Source: JAIOTH01 sp964639335
Lineage (GTDB): Bacteria > Patescibacteriota > Patescibacteriia > UBA1558 > S5-K13
Assembly: GCA_964639335.1 (NCBI GenBank)
Contig: CAZXCJ010000022.1
Span: 1 to 19,802, forward strand
DNA: 19,802 bases
Reading direction: 5' to 3'
Part shown: one piece after another, positions 1 to 6,698 of the stretch
How positions within the stretch are numbered: position 1 is the stretch's first letter
Layout: every line of letters starts with the position of its first letter
Program-made: the position numbers and the translations under genes
Notes under the pieces: generated by a model
Database searches by the model: none
What the model was told of the DNA's origin: nothing
The model's input: the letters and a program-made list of their open reading frames with translations, nothing else

Positions 1-1
1 T

Positions 2-757
2 CTTAATTTACCATGGCAAGAATTAGAGGTTGATGTTGTTTTAGAATGCACTGGAATATTTAGAACCAAAGAAAGGGCTAGTTTACATTTAAAAGCTGGA
101 GCTAAAAAAGTAGTTATTTCCGCACCTTCCAAGGGGAGAGGAATACAAACCATAGTTCCCGGTGTCAATGACAATAAAATAAAAAAGAATCAAAAAATCT
201 TTGACTTAGCTTCTTGTACAACTAATTGTATCGCACCAGTAATGAAAATTATGTGTGATAATTTTGGCGTGGAAAAAGCTTTAATGACTGCTATTCATGC
301 TTATACTGCCGATCAAAAACTAATTGATGCTCCTCATAAAGATTTAAGGAGAGCTAGGTCTGCGGCTATAAATATAATACCAACAACTACCGGAGCTGCA
401 ATTGCTACAACAAAAGTTATTCCTCAATTAAAAGATAAATTTGATGGTATGGCCATCCGCGTACCGGTTGCTAATGGTTCGCTAGCAGACATTACTATTA
501 GAACTAAGAAAAAGGTTACTGTGGAAAAAATTAATAAGGTCTTTAAAAAAGAAGCTAGGCTTAAAAAATGGCAAGGTATCTTACAAATTACCGAAGAGCC
601 AATTGTATCAACTGACATTATTGGCAACTCTTATTCTTCCATAGTGGACCTTTTATCAACTACTGTTATTGGTGATAATTTAGTAAAAATAGTTTCTTGG
701 TATGATAATGAATGGGGATACTCAAATAGATTAATAGAGTTTTGCGAGAAGTTGTAG
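2..757 (+). CDS. gap: Glyceraldehyde-3-phosphate dehydrogenase, 5'-truncated by window edge
   Basis: Glycolytic enzyme that oxidises glyceraldehyde-3-phosphate to 1,3-bisphosphoglycerate with NAD(P)+ in the cytosol. The frame is open from base 2, so 251 residues are present. The N-terminal Rossmann glycine motif, roughly the first 80-90 residues, lies outside the window. The catalytic motif SCTTNC is encoded from about base 212, with the nucleophilic cysteine codon at 215-217. It is followed by the family signatures HAYTADQ, DAPHKDLRRAR and IIPTTTGAA, and near the C-terminus by SWYDNEWGYSNR. An ATG at 242 lies inside the catalytic region and is not the real start. Nothing is odd in the visible part. 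It ends with TAG, and no terminator hairpin with a U-tract follows. Confidence 0.97.
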   Translation, partial: LNLPWQELEVDVVLECTGIFRTKERASLHLKAGAKKVVISAPSKGRGIQTIVPGVNDNKIKKNQKIFDLASCTTNCIAPVMKIMCDNFGVEKALMTAIHAYTADQKLIDAPHKDLRRARSAAINIIPTTTGAAIATTKVIPQLKDKFDGMAIRVPVANGSLADITIRTKKKVTVEKINKVFKKEARLKKWQGILQITEEPIVSTDIIGNSYSSIVDLLSTTVIGDNLVKIVSWYDNEWGYSNRLIEFCEKL

Positions 758-798
758 TTATTACTAATTAAAACATTATCTTATAAATCAACTCTTTT

Positions 799-840
799 AA
801 TTTTCAATTACTAATTTTAAATTTCAATTTAATTTTCAAT
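799..840. repeat. Degenerate heptamer array after gap
   Basis: AT-rich stretch that reads in exact 7-bp steps: AATTTTC, AATTACT, AATTTTA, AATTTCA, then two looser units ending at 840. It lies in the 365-base gene-free interval 758-1122. The rest of that interval is plain AT-rich DNA up to 875, followed by a palindromic block. The composition is low complexity, so this array alone would be weak evidence. The same 7-bp phasing at other junctions makes it credible. Confidence 0.5.
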
Positions 841-875
841 GATTTAATTTATAATTATAAAAATAATAAAAAACT

Positions 876-1106
876 GCGCGCCTATAAAAATTTAGCCAGA
901 ATTTGAACGAAGTAAGCGTTAAAAAATTTCAACTGTTCGAACCCTCACTTTTGAAAAAAGTGGGTGGTGAGTTTTGAAATTTTAGCCTACGAAGTGAAAA
1001 ATTTTCTAAATTTTTATCCAGCGCGCGATTTTGCGCCTGCCTGCGCGTAGCCGATGCTACGCTTCGGCGAAGGCAGGGAGCCACCACTTTTCTAAAAAGG
1101 GGTGGC
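876..1106. repeat. Composite palindromic intergenic element
   Basis: About 230 bp of nested inverted repeats between gap and a glycosyltransferase. The outer arms are 876-895 and 1006-1026, both beginning GCGCGC at their outer ends and sharing an AT-rich TAAAAATTTAG core. Inside is a hairpin with CACTTTT at 946-952 pairing with AAAAGTG at 956-962. A GC-rich palindrome follows at 1034-1078, then a last hairpin at 1080-1106 with GCCACC pairing with GGTGGC. The composition is unlike the AT-rich flanks. Open frames across it, such as 929-1123 on the - strand, are products of the repeat and I do not call them genes. It could be a non-autonomous mobile repeat or an mRNA-stabilising structure. Confidence 0.7.
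1034..1078. repeat. GC-rich palindrome, copy 1 of a dispersed family
   Basis: Outer stem CCTGCCT (1036-1042) pairs with AGGCAGG (1071-1077). The inner stem GCGTAGC (1045-1051) pairs perfectly with GCTACGC (1056-1062). The 20 bases 1034-1053 are identical to 19747-19766 at the other end of the window, and the GCCTGCC/GTAGCC/GCGAAGGC vocabulary recurs at 9303-9425. This points to a REP-like dispersed element rather than a local accident. Confidence 0.75.
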
Positions 1107-1122
1107 AAAAATATAAAAACCA

Positions 1123-1977
1123 ATGAATCAACTTTCCATAATCATAGTTAACTACAAAGTTAAAGACCTCTTAGACAATTGCTTGCGGTCTATTTTTAAT
1201 AATTCCCAAAACATAAATTTAGATGTAATTGTGGTGGATAATAATTCCCAAGATGGAAGTCTAGAAATGATTAAAACTAAATACCTTCGGCAAGTTAATT
1301 TAATTGCCTCTCCAGAAAATTTGGGCTTTGCAAAAGCCAATAATCTCGGGTTTAAAAAAGCTAAATTTGACCATATTTTGCTCTTAAATCCAGACATGAA
1401 ATTACTCTCAAATACCTTAGAAAACACTCTTAAATGGGCAAATATGAACCCTCAGGCCCAGGTAATTGGATGTCGTCTGGTAAATCAAAACAATCAAACC
1501 ATTTTTCATATCCGTAAATTTCCTAATTTTTTAAATCAATTAGCTATTGTTTTAAAGCTACCACACATCTTTCCCCAAATTTTAAACAAATACTTACGAA
1601 AAAACTTTGATTATTCCCAGCCAGCTAAAGTTGACTCTGTGCGCGGAGCATTTTTTTTAGTTCGTCGAAAAACTTACGAAAAACTTCAAGGCCTGGATGA
1701 AAGATATTTTCTCTGGTTTGAAGAAGTGGATTTTTGCAAAAAAGTTTATGAGAATGGGGGAGAGGTCTGGTATACTCCCGCAGCTGAATGTATTGATTAT
1801 GTGGGTAAAAGTTTTGCACAATTACCGCGCGGTAAAACTCAAAAATATTTTCGAGATTCCATGCTAAAATATTTTAAAAAATGGCACCCCCGTTGGCAAT
1901 ATTTAATTTTAAAATTAGCTTGGTTTTTTGGATATTTAATCAGTAAAATAAACATAAAACCAAAAACTAAAACATAA
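1123..1977 (+). CDS. GT2 family glycosyltransferase (rhamnosyltransferase-like)
   Basis: Inverting GT-A glycosyltransferase of 284 residues that transfers a nucleotide-sugar-derived sugar to a growing surface glycan at the cytoplasmic face of the membrane. Visible motifs: the N-terminal strand SIIIVNYK, the nucleotide-binding VVDNNS (about 37-42), ENLGFAKANN (65-74), the metal site written NPD (89-91, the usual DXD variant in this subgroup), RGAFFLVRR (174-182), and the catalytic-base region WFEEVDFC (198-205). The tail (about 255-284) is basic and hydrophobic, suggesting peripheral membrane contact. No Shine-Dalgarno precedes the ATG. It starts just after the palindromic block. It resembles the GT2 genes at 3951 and 5078 in size and motif order. 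Donor and acceptor cannot be deduced. Confidence 0.9.
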   Translation: MNQLSIIIVNYKVKDLLDNCLRSIFNNSQNINLDVIVVDNNSQDGSLEMIKTKYLRQVNLIASPENLGFAKANNLGFKKAKFDHILLLNPDMKLLSNTLENTLKWANMNPQAQVIGCRLVNQNNQTIFHIRKFPNFLNQLAIVLKLPHIFPQILNKYLRKNFDYSQPAKVDSVRGAFFLVRRKTYEKLQGLDERYFLWFEEVDFCKKVYENGGEVWYTPAAECIDYVGKSFAQLPRGKTQKYFRDSMLKYFKKWHPRWQYLILKLAWFFGYLISKINIKPKTKT

Positions 1978-2007
1978 AAAAACAGCCCCTTTCCTTTAAA
2001 GAGGCTG
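1975..2007 (-). terminator. Intrinsic terminator of the small membrane protein gene
   Basis: On the - strand a stem of ten positions (one mismatch) with a 5-base loop occupies 2007-1983 and is followed directly by a run of seven T. It lies 18 bases past the stop of the - strand gene ending at 2026. This is one of only two hairpins in the window with a clear U-tract. It could also block read-through from the convergent glycosyltransferase. Confidence 0.8.
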
Positions 2008-2025
2008 AAAAGCATTTATAAACTT

Positions 2026-2331
2026 TTAGTTAGTCAAGCACGGAAAAATCTTGATTAAAGACACTATGAGAGAGAATAGTGCAACACCTAAAAAGCGCAA
2101 TTGAGCTGGAACATTCTTGAACCTCTCAACATGGAACTTCTGAGATTGGAACTTCTGAGATATTGAAGCCAATAAAAAGGGCACAACAATCCCAAAAATA
2201 ATAATAGCTGAGAAAATCCAGTAGTTGCCCTGAAAATTAACAACTATCATTTTAATACCAAGAATGACAGCAATCATCGATGACAACCAGATGAAAATAG
2301 AGAAAATTCTTTCAACATTTTTTTTAACCAC
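2026..2331 (-). CDS. Small three-helix membrane protein, function unknown
   Basis: 101 residues that I do not recognise. Three hydrophobic segments are visible at about 10-31, 37-57 and 80-97, joined by a basic loop (about 58-78) rich in K, Q and R, so it is an inner-membrane protein. Nothing catalytic is seen. The start is GTG at 2331, fixed by a perfect AAGGAGG five bases upstream. The gene is transcribed divergently from the O-antigen-ligase-like gene, with 89 bases between them, and converges on the GT2 gene. A TATAAT on the - strand at 2359-2354 could be its -10 element, but no good -35 is seen. Its GC content looks higher than its neighbours. The loop contains an exact 15-bp tandem duplication (2132-2161), giving SQKFQSQKF. 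Strong Shine-Dalgarno and terminator set it apart from the surrounding genes. Confidence 0.75.
   Translation of the reverse strand: MVKKNVERIFSIFIWLSSMIAVILGIKMIVVNFQGNYWIFSAIIIFGIVVPFLLASISQKFQSQKFHVERFKNVPAQLRFLGVALFSLIVSLIKIFPCLTN
2132..2161. repeat. Exact 15-bp tandem duplication within the small membrane gene
   Basis: TGGAACTTCTGAGAT at 2132-2146 is repeated without change at 2147-2161. It is in frame, adding five residues to the hydrophilic loop between the second and third hydrophobic segments. The lack of any mismatch suggests a recent duplication. Confidence 0.9.
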
Positions 2332-2336
2332 TTGGT

Positions 2337-2342
2337 CCTCCT
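2337..2342 (-). promoter_or_regulatory. Strong Shine-Dalgarno for GTG start at 2331
   Basis: AGGAGG on the - strand with five bases to the GTG codon. It decides the start and is unusual here, because twelve other gene starts in the window have no recognisable Shine-Dalgarno. Confidence 0.8.
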
Positions 2343-2420
2343 TTCATATAAATATTATAATAATAAATTATCACAATAAGAAAAAAAAAATCAATAGTAA
2401 TTTGTCAAAAATAAGCACAT

Positions 2421-3902
2421 ATGACTATTTGTAAAAACAACTACTTCAAATACACCTTTTGGGCATTAATAATAGCCGATATTTTTTTCTTTTACACACA
2501 TACTTTTCCCAAATTTGAAACTGTATTTTTTATAATTATTTGTTTGGCTTTATTTTATTTAATGTTGAAAAAAATAGAATTTGTGGTTTATATACCAATC
2601 TTAGAATTAATAATCGGCTCACAGGGCCATTTAATGGATCTAGATATTAATGGATTTATCCTTTCTTTTAGAATGGCAATTTTTATAATCGCCTTTTTGG
2701 CTGGCCTAATTTATTTAATTAAAGAAAAAAAATTGGACTTTTTGCAAAGTAAATATTTTAAAATATTTATATTATTTTTATTAATGTTAACAATGGGAAC
2801 AATTTTGGCATTGATTTATAAAAAACCCCTAACTAATATATTTTTTGATTTAAATGGTTATTTATTTATTTTGATTTTACCAATTTTCTATCAAATAATT
2901 AAAAACAAAAAACTAAGCAAAAATTTACTTTATATTTTCTTTGCGGCCTCATTGTTTTTTTCAATTAAAACAATACTGAGCTTTTACATTTTTTCTCATC
3001 ATTTTCCAGGCATTAATTTAACAATACTATATGAATGGTTAAGGGATTCTAGAATAGGGGAGATTACTAGAGTAAATGATAATTTTTTCAGAATATTTTT
3101 CCAAAGTCAAATATATATTTTAATTTCGTTGGTTATTAATTTTGGCATATTAATTTTTCAAAAACAAATTATCAAAAAAAAGGATAAATTATTCCTAATA
3201 ATTCTAATCATATTAAATTTAACAGCCCTTGTTATCAGTTTTTCTCGCAGTTATTGGATTGGCTTAGCAATATTTTTATTTTTCCTCTTAATCTGGCTAA
3301 TAATCAAAAAGTATCAATTACTTAAAATTATTAAAATTTATTTAAAATTTACCGGCTTAGCGGTTCTGGGTTTGTTATTTATTTTTTTATTAGTAAAAGT
3401 ACCCTATACAGATGCTAATTTGGATGATTTATTTTCTAAAAGATTAACTGCGGGCGAGGCCGCTAGTAATTCTCGTTTAGAATTACTACCGCATATGATA
3501 GAAAAAATTAAAGCCCGGCCAATTCTCGGTAACGGCCTCGCCCAAGAAATAACTTATTTATCTCAAGACCCCCGAAACAAAAACCCCAAAAATCCCGATG
3601 GTACGGTTACCACTTATAGTTTTGAATGGGGCTGGTTAAATATTTGGATGAAATTCGGAATTTTGGGACTAGGCGTTTATCTTTATTTAATATTGAAAAT
3701 AATAATTGATTCTGTTAAGCTTTCTATAAATAAATGGCCGGACAATCAATCAATAATCCTAATCGCCCTGGCTTTATCATTAATAGCCATAGCATCTATT
3801 CATGCATTTTCACCTTATTTAGACCATCCATTGGGCCTAGGATTCATCATAATTATCATTGCCATTATAGAAAAGTTTAAATTTAATAAATCATTCGCAT
3901 AA
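2421..3902 (+). CDS. O-antigen ligase/polymerase-like (Wzy_C superfamily) membrane protein
   Basis: Polytopic membrane protein of 493 residues with about ten to twelve hydrophobic segments. Proteins of this superfamily join lipid-linked oligosaccharides into polymers (Wzy) or ligate glycan to an acceptor (WaaL) on the outer face of the membrane. Supporting motifs: SFSRSYWIG in the middle (the conserved Arg-containing helix start), the long soluble loop after about residue 335 with AASNSRLELLPHMIEKIKA followed by PILGNGLAQE, then EWGWLNIWMKFGILGL, and a late HAFSPYLDHPLGLGF. It starts at ATG 2421 without a Shine-Dalgarno. It is followed by two GT2 genes, which supports a surface polysaccharide locus. 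Whether it acts as polymerase or ligase cannot be decided from sequence. Confidence 0.85.
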   Translation: MTICKNNYFKYTFWALIIADIFFFYTHTFPKFETVFFIIICLALFYLMLKKIEFVVYIPILELIIGSQGHLMDLDINGFILSFRMAIFIIAFLAGLIYLIKEKKLDFLQSKYFKIFILFLLMLTMGTILALIYKKPLTNIFFDLNGYLFILILPIFYQIIKNKKLSKNLLYIFFAASLFFSIKTILSFYIFSHHFPGINLTILYEWLRDSRIGEITRVNDNFFRIFFQSQIYILISLVINFGILIFQKQIIKKKDKLFLIILIILNLTALVISFSRSYWIGLAIFLFFLLIWLIIKKYQLLKIIKIYLKFTGLAVLGLLFIFLLVKVPYTDANLDDLFSKRLTAGEAASNSRLELLPHMIEKIKARPILGNGLAQEITYLSQDPRNKNPKNPDGTVTTYSFEWGWLNIWMKFGILGLGVYLYLILKIIIDSVKLSINKWPDNQSIILIALALSLIAIASIHAFSPYLDHPLGLGFIIIIIAIIEKFKFNKSFA

Positions 3903-3903
3903 T

Positions 3904-3952
3904 ATTAGTATAATTAGTATGCCACTAGTATATTGGCATCGCAAATTAGTAT
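3904..3952. repeat. ATTAGTAT octamer cluster at gene junction
   Basis: ATTAGTAT occurs at 3904-3911, 3913-3920 and 3945-3952, with a one-base variant at 3924-3931. The last copy supplies the ATG (3951) of the next gene. The same octamer recurs at the argS-gatB junction 12 kb away. Confidence 0.7.
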
Positions 3953-4988
3953 GTCCAAAGTCAGTATAAATTTACTCTTATGGAACGGGGAAAAATATTT
4001 ACCTTTTTGTTTAGAGTCCTTAAAAAAACAAAGTTTTTCTGATTGGGAATTAAATATCTTAAACAATGGCTCTACGGACAATTCTTTAAAATATTTAAAA
4101 GAGCATTATCCACAATTTAGGGTAAACAGTTTAAAACAAAATATTGGTTTTGCCCGGGGACATAATAAATTAATATCCTGGACTAATTCTGAATATATTC
4201 TTTGCTTGAATCAAGACACTATTCTAGAACCAAATTTTTTAAAAAATGCCGTAAGATTTTTAGATAAAAATAAAAACATTGGAGCTATTAGCCCCAAAAT
4301 TTATAAATGGGATTTTAAAAAATTAGACATTGAAACCCCGCCCGAACCAGAAATAGCTGAAAAAATATCGGAAATTGGTAAAACTACCATTATTGACAGC
4401 TGTGGACTAAAAATATTTAAAAATCATCAAGTTGTGGACTGGGGACAGGGGGAAGAAGATAGTAAAAAATTCTCTTCTGCTAAATCTATATTCGGAGTTT
4501 CTGGGGCATTGCCTATTTACAGAAGAAAAACTTTGGAAAAAATAAAAATCAATAATGAGTATTTTGATGAAGACTTCTTTTCATACAAAGAAGACGTTGA
4601 TTTAAGCTATAGAATACAATTAGCTGGCTACAAAATTTATTTTTTACCTCAAGTAATTGGATATCATGATCGCAGCATAAGCAAAGATAAATCTATAATT
4701 AAGGATCGAAAAATAAAAACCAATTGGATTAAACAACATTCATACAAAAATCACCTCTGGTGTATTGTTAAAAATGAGTTTAGTAAAAATTTATTCAAAT
4801 ATTTTTTACCGATATTTTGGTATGAATTAAAAAAATTTTTATACATCTTAATATTGGAAAACAAAACCTTAAAATTTTTTTTAAAAAATAAAAAGGAGTA
4901 TAAAAAAATTATCAAAAAAAGAAAATATATTTATCAAAATATGGTTAAAATAAAAGCCGAACAATTAGCCAAATGGTATGATAAATAA
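3951..4988 (+). CDS. GT2 family glycosyltransferase
   Basis: GT-A fold glycosyltransferase of 345 residues, presumably adding a sugar to the surface glycan assembled by this cluster. Motifs counted from the chosen start: SINLLLWNGE (5-14), nucleotide-binding NNGSTD (38-43), IGFARGHN (65-72), the metal-site equivalent NQD (87-89), FGVSGALPIYRRK in the middle, and SYKEDVDLSYR as catalytic base region. After about residue 250 comes a lysine-rich tail with hydrophobic stretches, longer than in the two sister GT2 proteins, probably membrane-associated. An in-frame TTG lies at 3933, but it falls inside the octamer repeats and the GT2 fold begins just after ATG 3951, so I choose the ATG. No Shine-Dalgarno. 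Confidence 0.88.
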   Translation: MSKVSINLLLWNGEKYLPFCLESLKKQSFSDWELNILNNGSTDNSLKYLKEHYPQFRVNSLKQNIGFARGHNKLISWTNSEYILCLNQDTILEPNFLKNAVRFLDKNKNIGAISPKIYKWDFKKLDIETPPEPEIAEKISEIGKTTIIDSCGLKIFKNHQVVDWGQGEEDSKKFSSAKSIFGVSGALPIYRRKTLEKIKINNEYFDEDFFSYKEDVDLSYRIQLAGYKIYFLPQVIGYHDRSISKDKSIIKDRKIKTNWIKQHSYKNHLWCIVKNEFSKNLFKYFLPIFWYELKKFLYILILENKTLKFFLKNKKEYKKIIKKRKYIYQNMVKIKAEQLAKWYDK

Positions 4989-4991
4989 CTA

Positions 4992-5075
4992 AAAATGCAA
5001 AACTCGAAATTAAAAACATTATTTTGACTTTTGCACTATAATCTTTACTTTTACATTTTTAATTTTTAATTTATA
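4992..5075. repeat. Twelve-unit heptamer array with two opposed arms
   Basis: The whole 84 bp between two GT2 genes reads in uninterrupted 7-bp steps. The A-rich arm is AAAATGC, AAAACTC, GAAATTA, AAAACAT, TATTTTG. The T-rich arm is ACTTTTG, CACTATA, ATCTTTA, CTTTTAC, ATTTTTA, ATTTTTA, ATTTATA. The arms are roughly reverse complements, for example AAAATGC against the TTTTG-CAC step. The array begins four bases after one stop codon and ends two bases before the next ATG. A TATAAT (5037-5042) sits within it and might act as a -10 element, but I see no matching -35. Confidence 0.75.
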
Positions 5076-5077
5076 TT

Positions 5078-5896
5078 ATGGATTTATCAATTATTACCCT
5101 AAATTATAAACAAGCCAATTTAATTAAATACCAACTTGAAAAATTGTATAATTATAATTTTGGCTTTGATAATGAAATTATTGTAGTAGACAATAATTCT
5201 AATGATGATATTCAGGAAATTCTTGAATCTGATTTTCCTAAAACTAAATTTATAAAATCCAAAAATAATTTAGGATATGCTGGCGGAAATAATCTAGGAA
5301 TCAAAGAAGCTCGGGGAGATTATATTTTAATTTTAAATCCCGACATTAGAATAAGCAAAGAATCTATTGAAAAAATGCTGGACTTTTTGAAAAAAAACCC
5401 TCAAACAGGATTAATAGCCCCTCGTCTGATTAATGCCGATAAAACAACTCAAGAAACATGTTTTGAATTTCCAAATTGGCAATATCCTTTATTTAGAAGA
5501 ACCGGTCTAGGAAAAACAAAAATAGGCAAAAAATGGCTAGCCAAATTTCTAATGAAAGATTTTGACCACAAATCAACCCAAAAGGTTGATTGGATTATGG
5601 GCGCTTGCTGGATGGCCAGTAAAAAAATAATTCAGGAAATCAAATATCTAGATGAAAATTATTTCATGTATTTAGAAGACATGGATTTATGTAGGAGATT
5701 GTGGAATAAAAATAGAGCCATCTATTACTTGGGAGAAATATCAGCCATTCATCTCCATCAAAAAGCATCAGAAAATAAAAACATTATCTATTCTTTATTT
5801 TTTAACAAGCTTTCTCGCATCCATTTAAAATCATGGTTGCATTATATTAAAAAATGGAGGGGTCAAAAACTTCCCGCTCCATCTCTAAAAAAATAG
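5078..5896 (+). CDS. GT2 family glycosyltransferase (rhamnosyltransferase-like)
   Basis: Compact GT-A glycosyltransferase of 272 residues, closely similar in layout to the gene at 1123. Visible motifs: LSIITLNYK (3-11), VVDNNSND (36-43), NNLGYAGGNN (63-72), metal-site NPD (87-89), IAPRLIN (113-119), IMGACWMAS (173-181), YLEDMDLCRR (198-207) with the putative catalytic base, and HLH (225-227) after it. Likely adds a deoxyhexose or similar sugar to the cell-surface glycan; the donor is unknown. ATG 5078 follows a heptamer array directly and has no Shine-Dalgarno. The stop lies only two bases from the stop of the convergent gene at 5899, leaving no room for a separate terminator. Confidence 0.9.
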   Translation: MDLSIITLNYKQANLIKYQLEKLYNYNFGFDNEIIVVDNNSNDDIQEILESDFPKTKFIKSKNNLGYAGGNNLGIKEARGDYILILNPDIRISKESIEKMLDFLKKNPQTGLIAPRLINADKTTQETCFEFPNWQYPLFRRTGLGKTKIGKKWLAKFLMKDFDHKSTQKVDWIMGACWMASKKIIQEIKYLDENYFMYLEDMDLCRRLWNKNRAIYYLGEISAIHLHQKASENKNIIYSLFFNKLSRIHLKSWLHYIKKWRGQKLPAPSLKK

Positions 5897-5898
5897 AA

Positions 5899-6693
5899 TT
5901 ATTCAAAACTACAACTCAAATAAACTCCTTTAAATTTTTTATCTATTGAAAATATTTTAGGTTTTAATTTTGATACAAGTGGAAAAATAGTAGAAAAAAC
6001 TTTTAAAAAAGGAATGCTAAATTTTTCAGATTTATAATTTAAGAGAGTCTGATAGTCATTTTGCATATGACTTACAATATCATCTGCAATTTTTAAAACC
6101 GCATCCTTGTTGGCTTCATTAAAATTTTCAATCAAATCTCCGCAAGCAATTACAACAATTTCTTGCTTTTCTTGAACTAAAAAATTGTTCAGTAATTCTC
6201 CAAATTTTAAATGATAATCCAGGTCCCTATTTGAACAATGAATAATAATAAATTCATTTTCTATATTAGTATTATGAAGCATTTTCTTTTCAAACCCTCG
6301 AGAATCAACATGATATTGATTTAAATAATATAAAGGCACAAGGGCCTTATAATTTACTTTGGAATTTGAAAATAAACGAATATCAAAACCATTGGCTAAT
6401 AAAAAATCTCTTAATCTAGTGCTAATATCTAAATCTCCCAAAACATTAAATTGCATTGATAAATCTCCAAATTCTTTAAAATTAACTGCATATTCTTCAT
6501 TTTGATTTATAGAAATACTATTGAAAGATTTTTGCGGAGGAGTAATAATAAAAATTTTGTCTGGATTCAGATTATAAATAATTTGTCTTATTTTTTTAAG
6601 AGAATCAATAGCAATGGAAACATTTTGGGAATGTTCTTTTCCTATTTTGGAGATCATTAAAGGATTATGAGGAATAAAAAATGTATGAATCAT
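5899..6693 (-). CDS. LigB/Memo-fold protein (AmmeMemoRadiSam-associated), metal ligands degenerate
   Basis: 264 residues related to class III extradiol dioxygenase B subunits, the fold of human Memo and of the LigB domain in AmmeMemoRadiSam proteins. Family landmarks are in order: IPHNPLMISKIGKE (7-20) for the usual PHPPL motif, NPDKIFIITPP (43-53), FGDLSMQF (75-82), ALVPLYYLNQY (117-127), DYHLKFGELL (159-168) and ACGDLIENF (183-191). Family members normally carry histidines in ISPH, LDHG and GDLSH. Here these read ITPP, VNYK and GDLIEN, so only H9 remains of the expected ligands. It may be a non-catalytic homologue or bind metal differently. The AMMECR1 domain often fused to this domain is absent. 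It starts five bases after the upstream wall-protein gene and shares strand and likely transcript with the radical SAM gene. Confidence 0.75.
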   Translation of the reverse strand: MIHTFFIPHNPLMISKIGKEHSQNVSIAIDSLKKIRQIIYNLNPDKIFIITPPQKSFNSISINQNEEYAVNFKEFGDLSMQFNVLGDLDISTRLRDFLLANGFDIRLFSNSKVNYKALVPLYYLNQYHVDSRGFEKKMLHNTNIENEFIIIHCSNRDLDYHLKFGELLNNFLVQEKQEIVVIACGDLIENFNEANKDAVLKIADDIVSHMQNDYQTLLNYKSEKFSIPFLKVFSTIFPLVSKLKPKIFSIDKKFKGVYLSCSFE

Positions 6694-6698
6694 AATTA

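Noticed and set aside
933..945. GTTCGAACCC-like stretch resembling a tRNA T-loop
   Set aside because: No acceptor stem, anticodon arm or complete cloverleaf can be built around it on either strand; it belongs to the palindromic element.
1080..1106. GCCACC/GGTGGC hairpin as an intrinsic terminator
   Set aside because: It is followed by A-rich sequence on the + strand and GC-rich sequence on the - strand, with no U-tract.
929..1123. Open frame on the - strand of 64 codons
   Set aside because: It translates the composite palindrome, has no ribosome binding site and shows no protein-like features.
3933..3950. TTG start adding six residues to the GT2 protein
   Set aside because: It lies within the octamer repeats, has no ribosome binding site, and the fold starts at ATG 3951.
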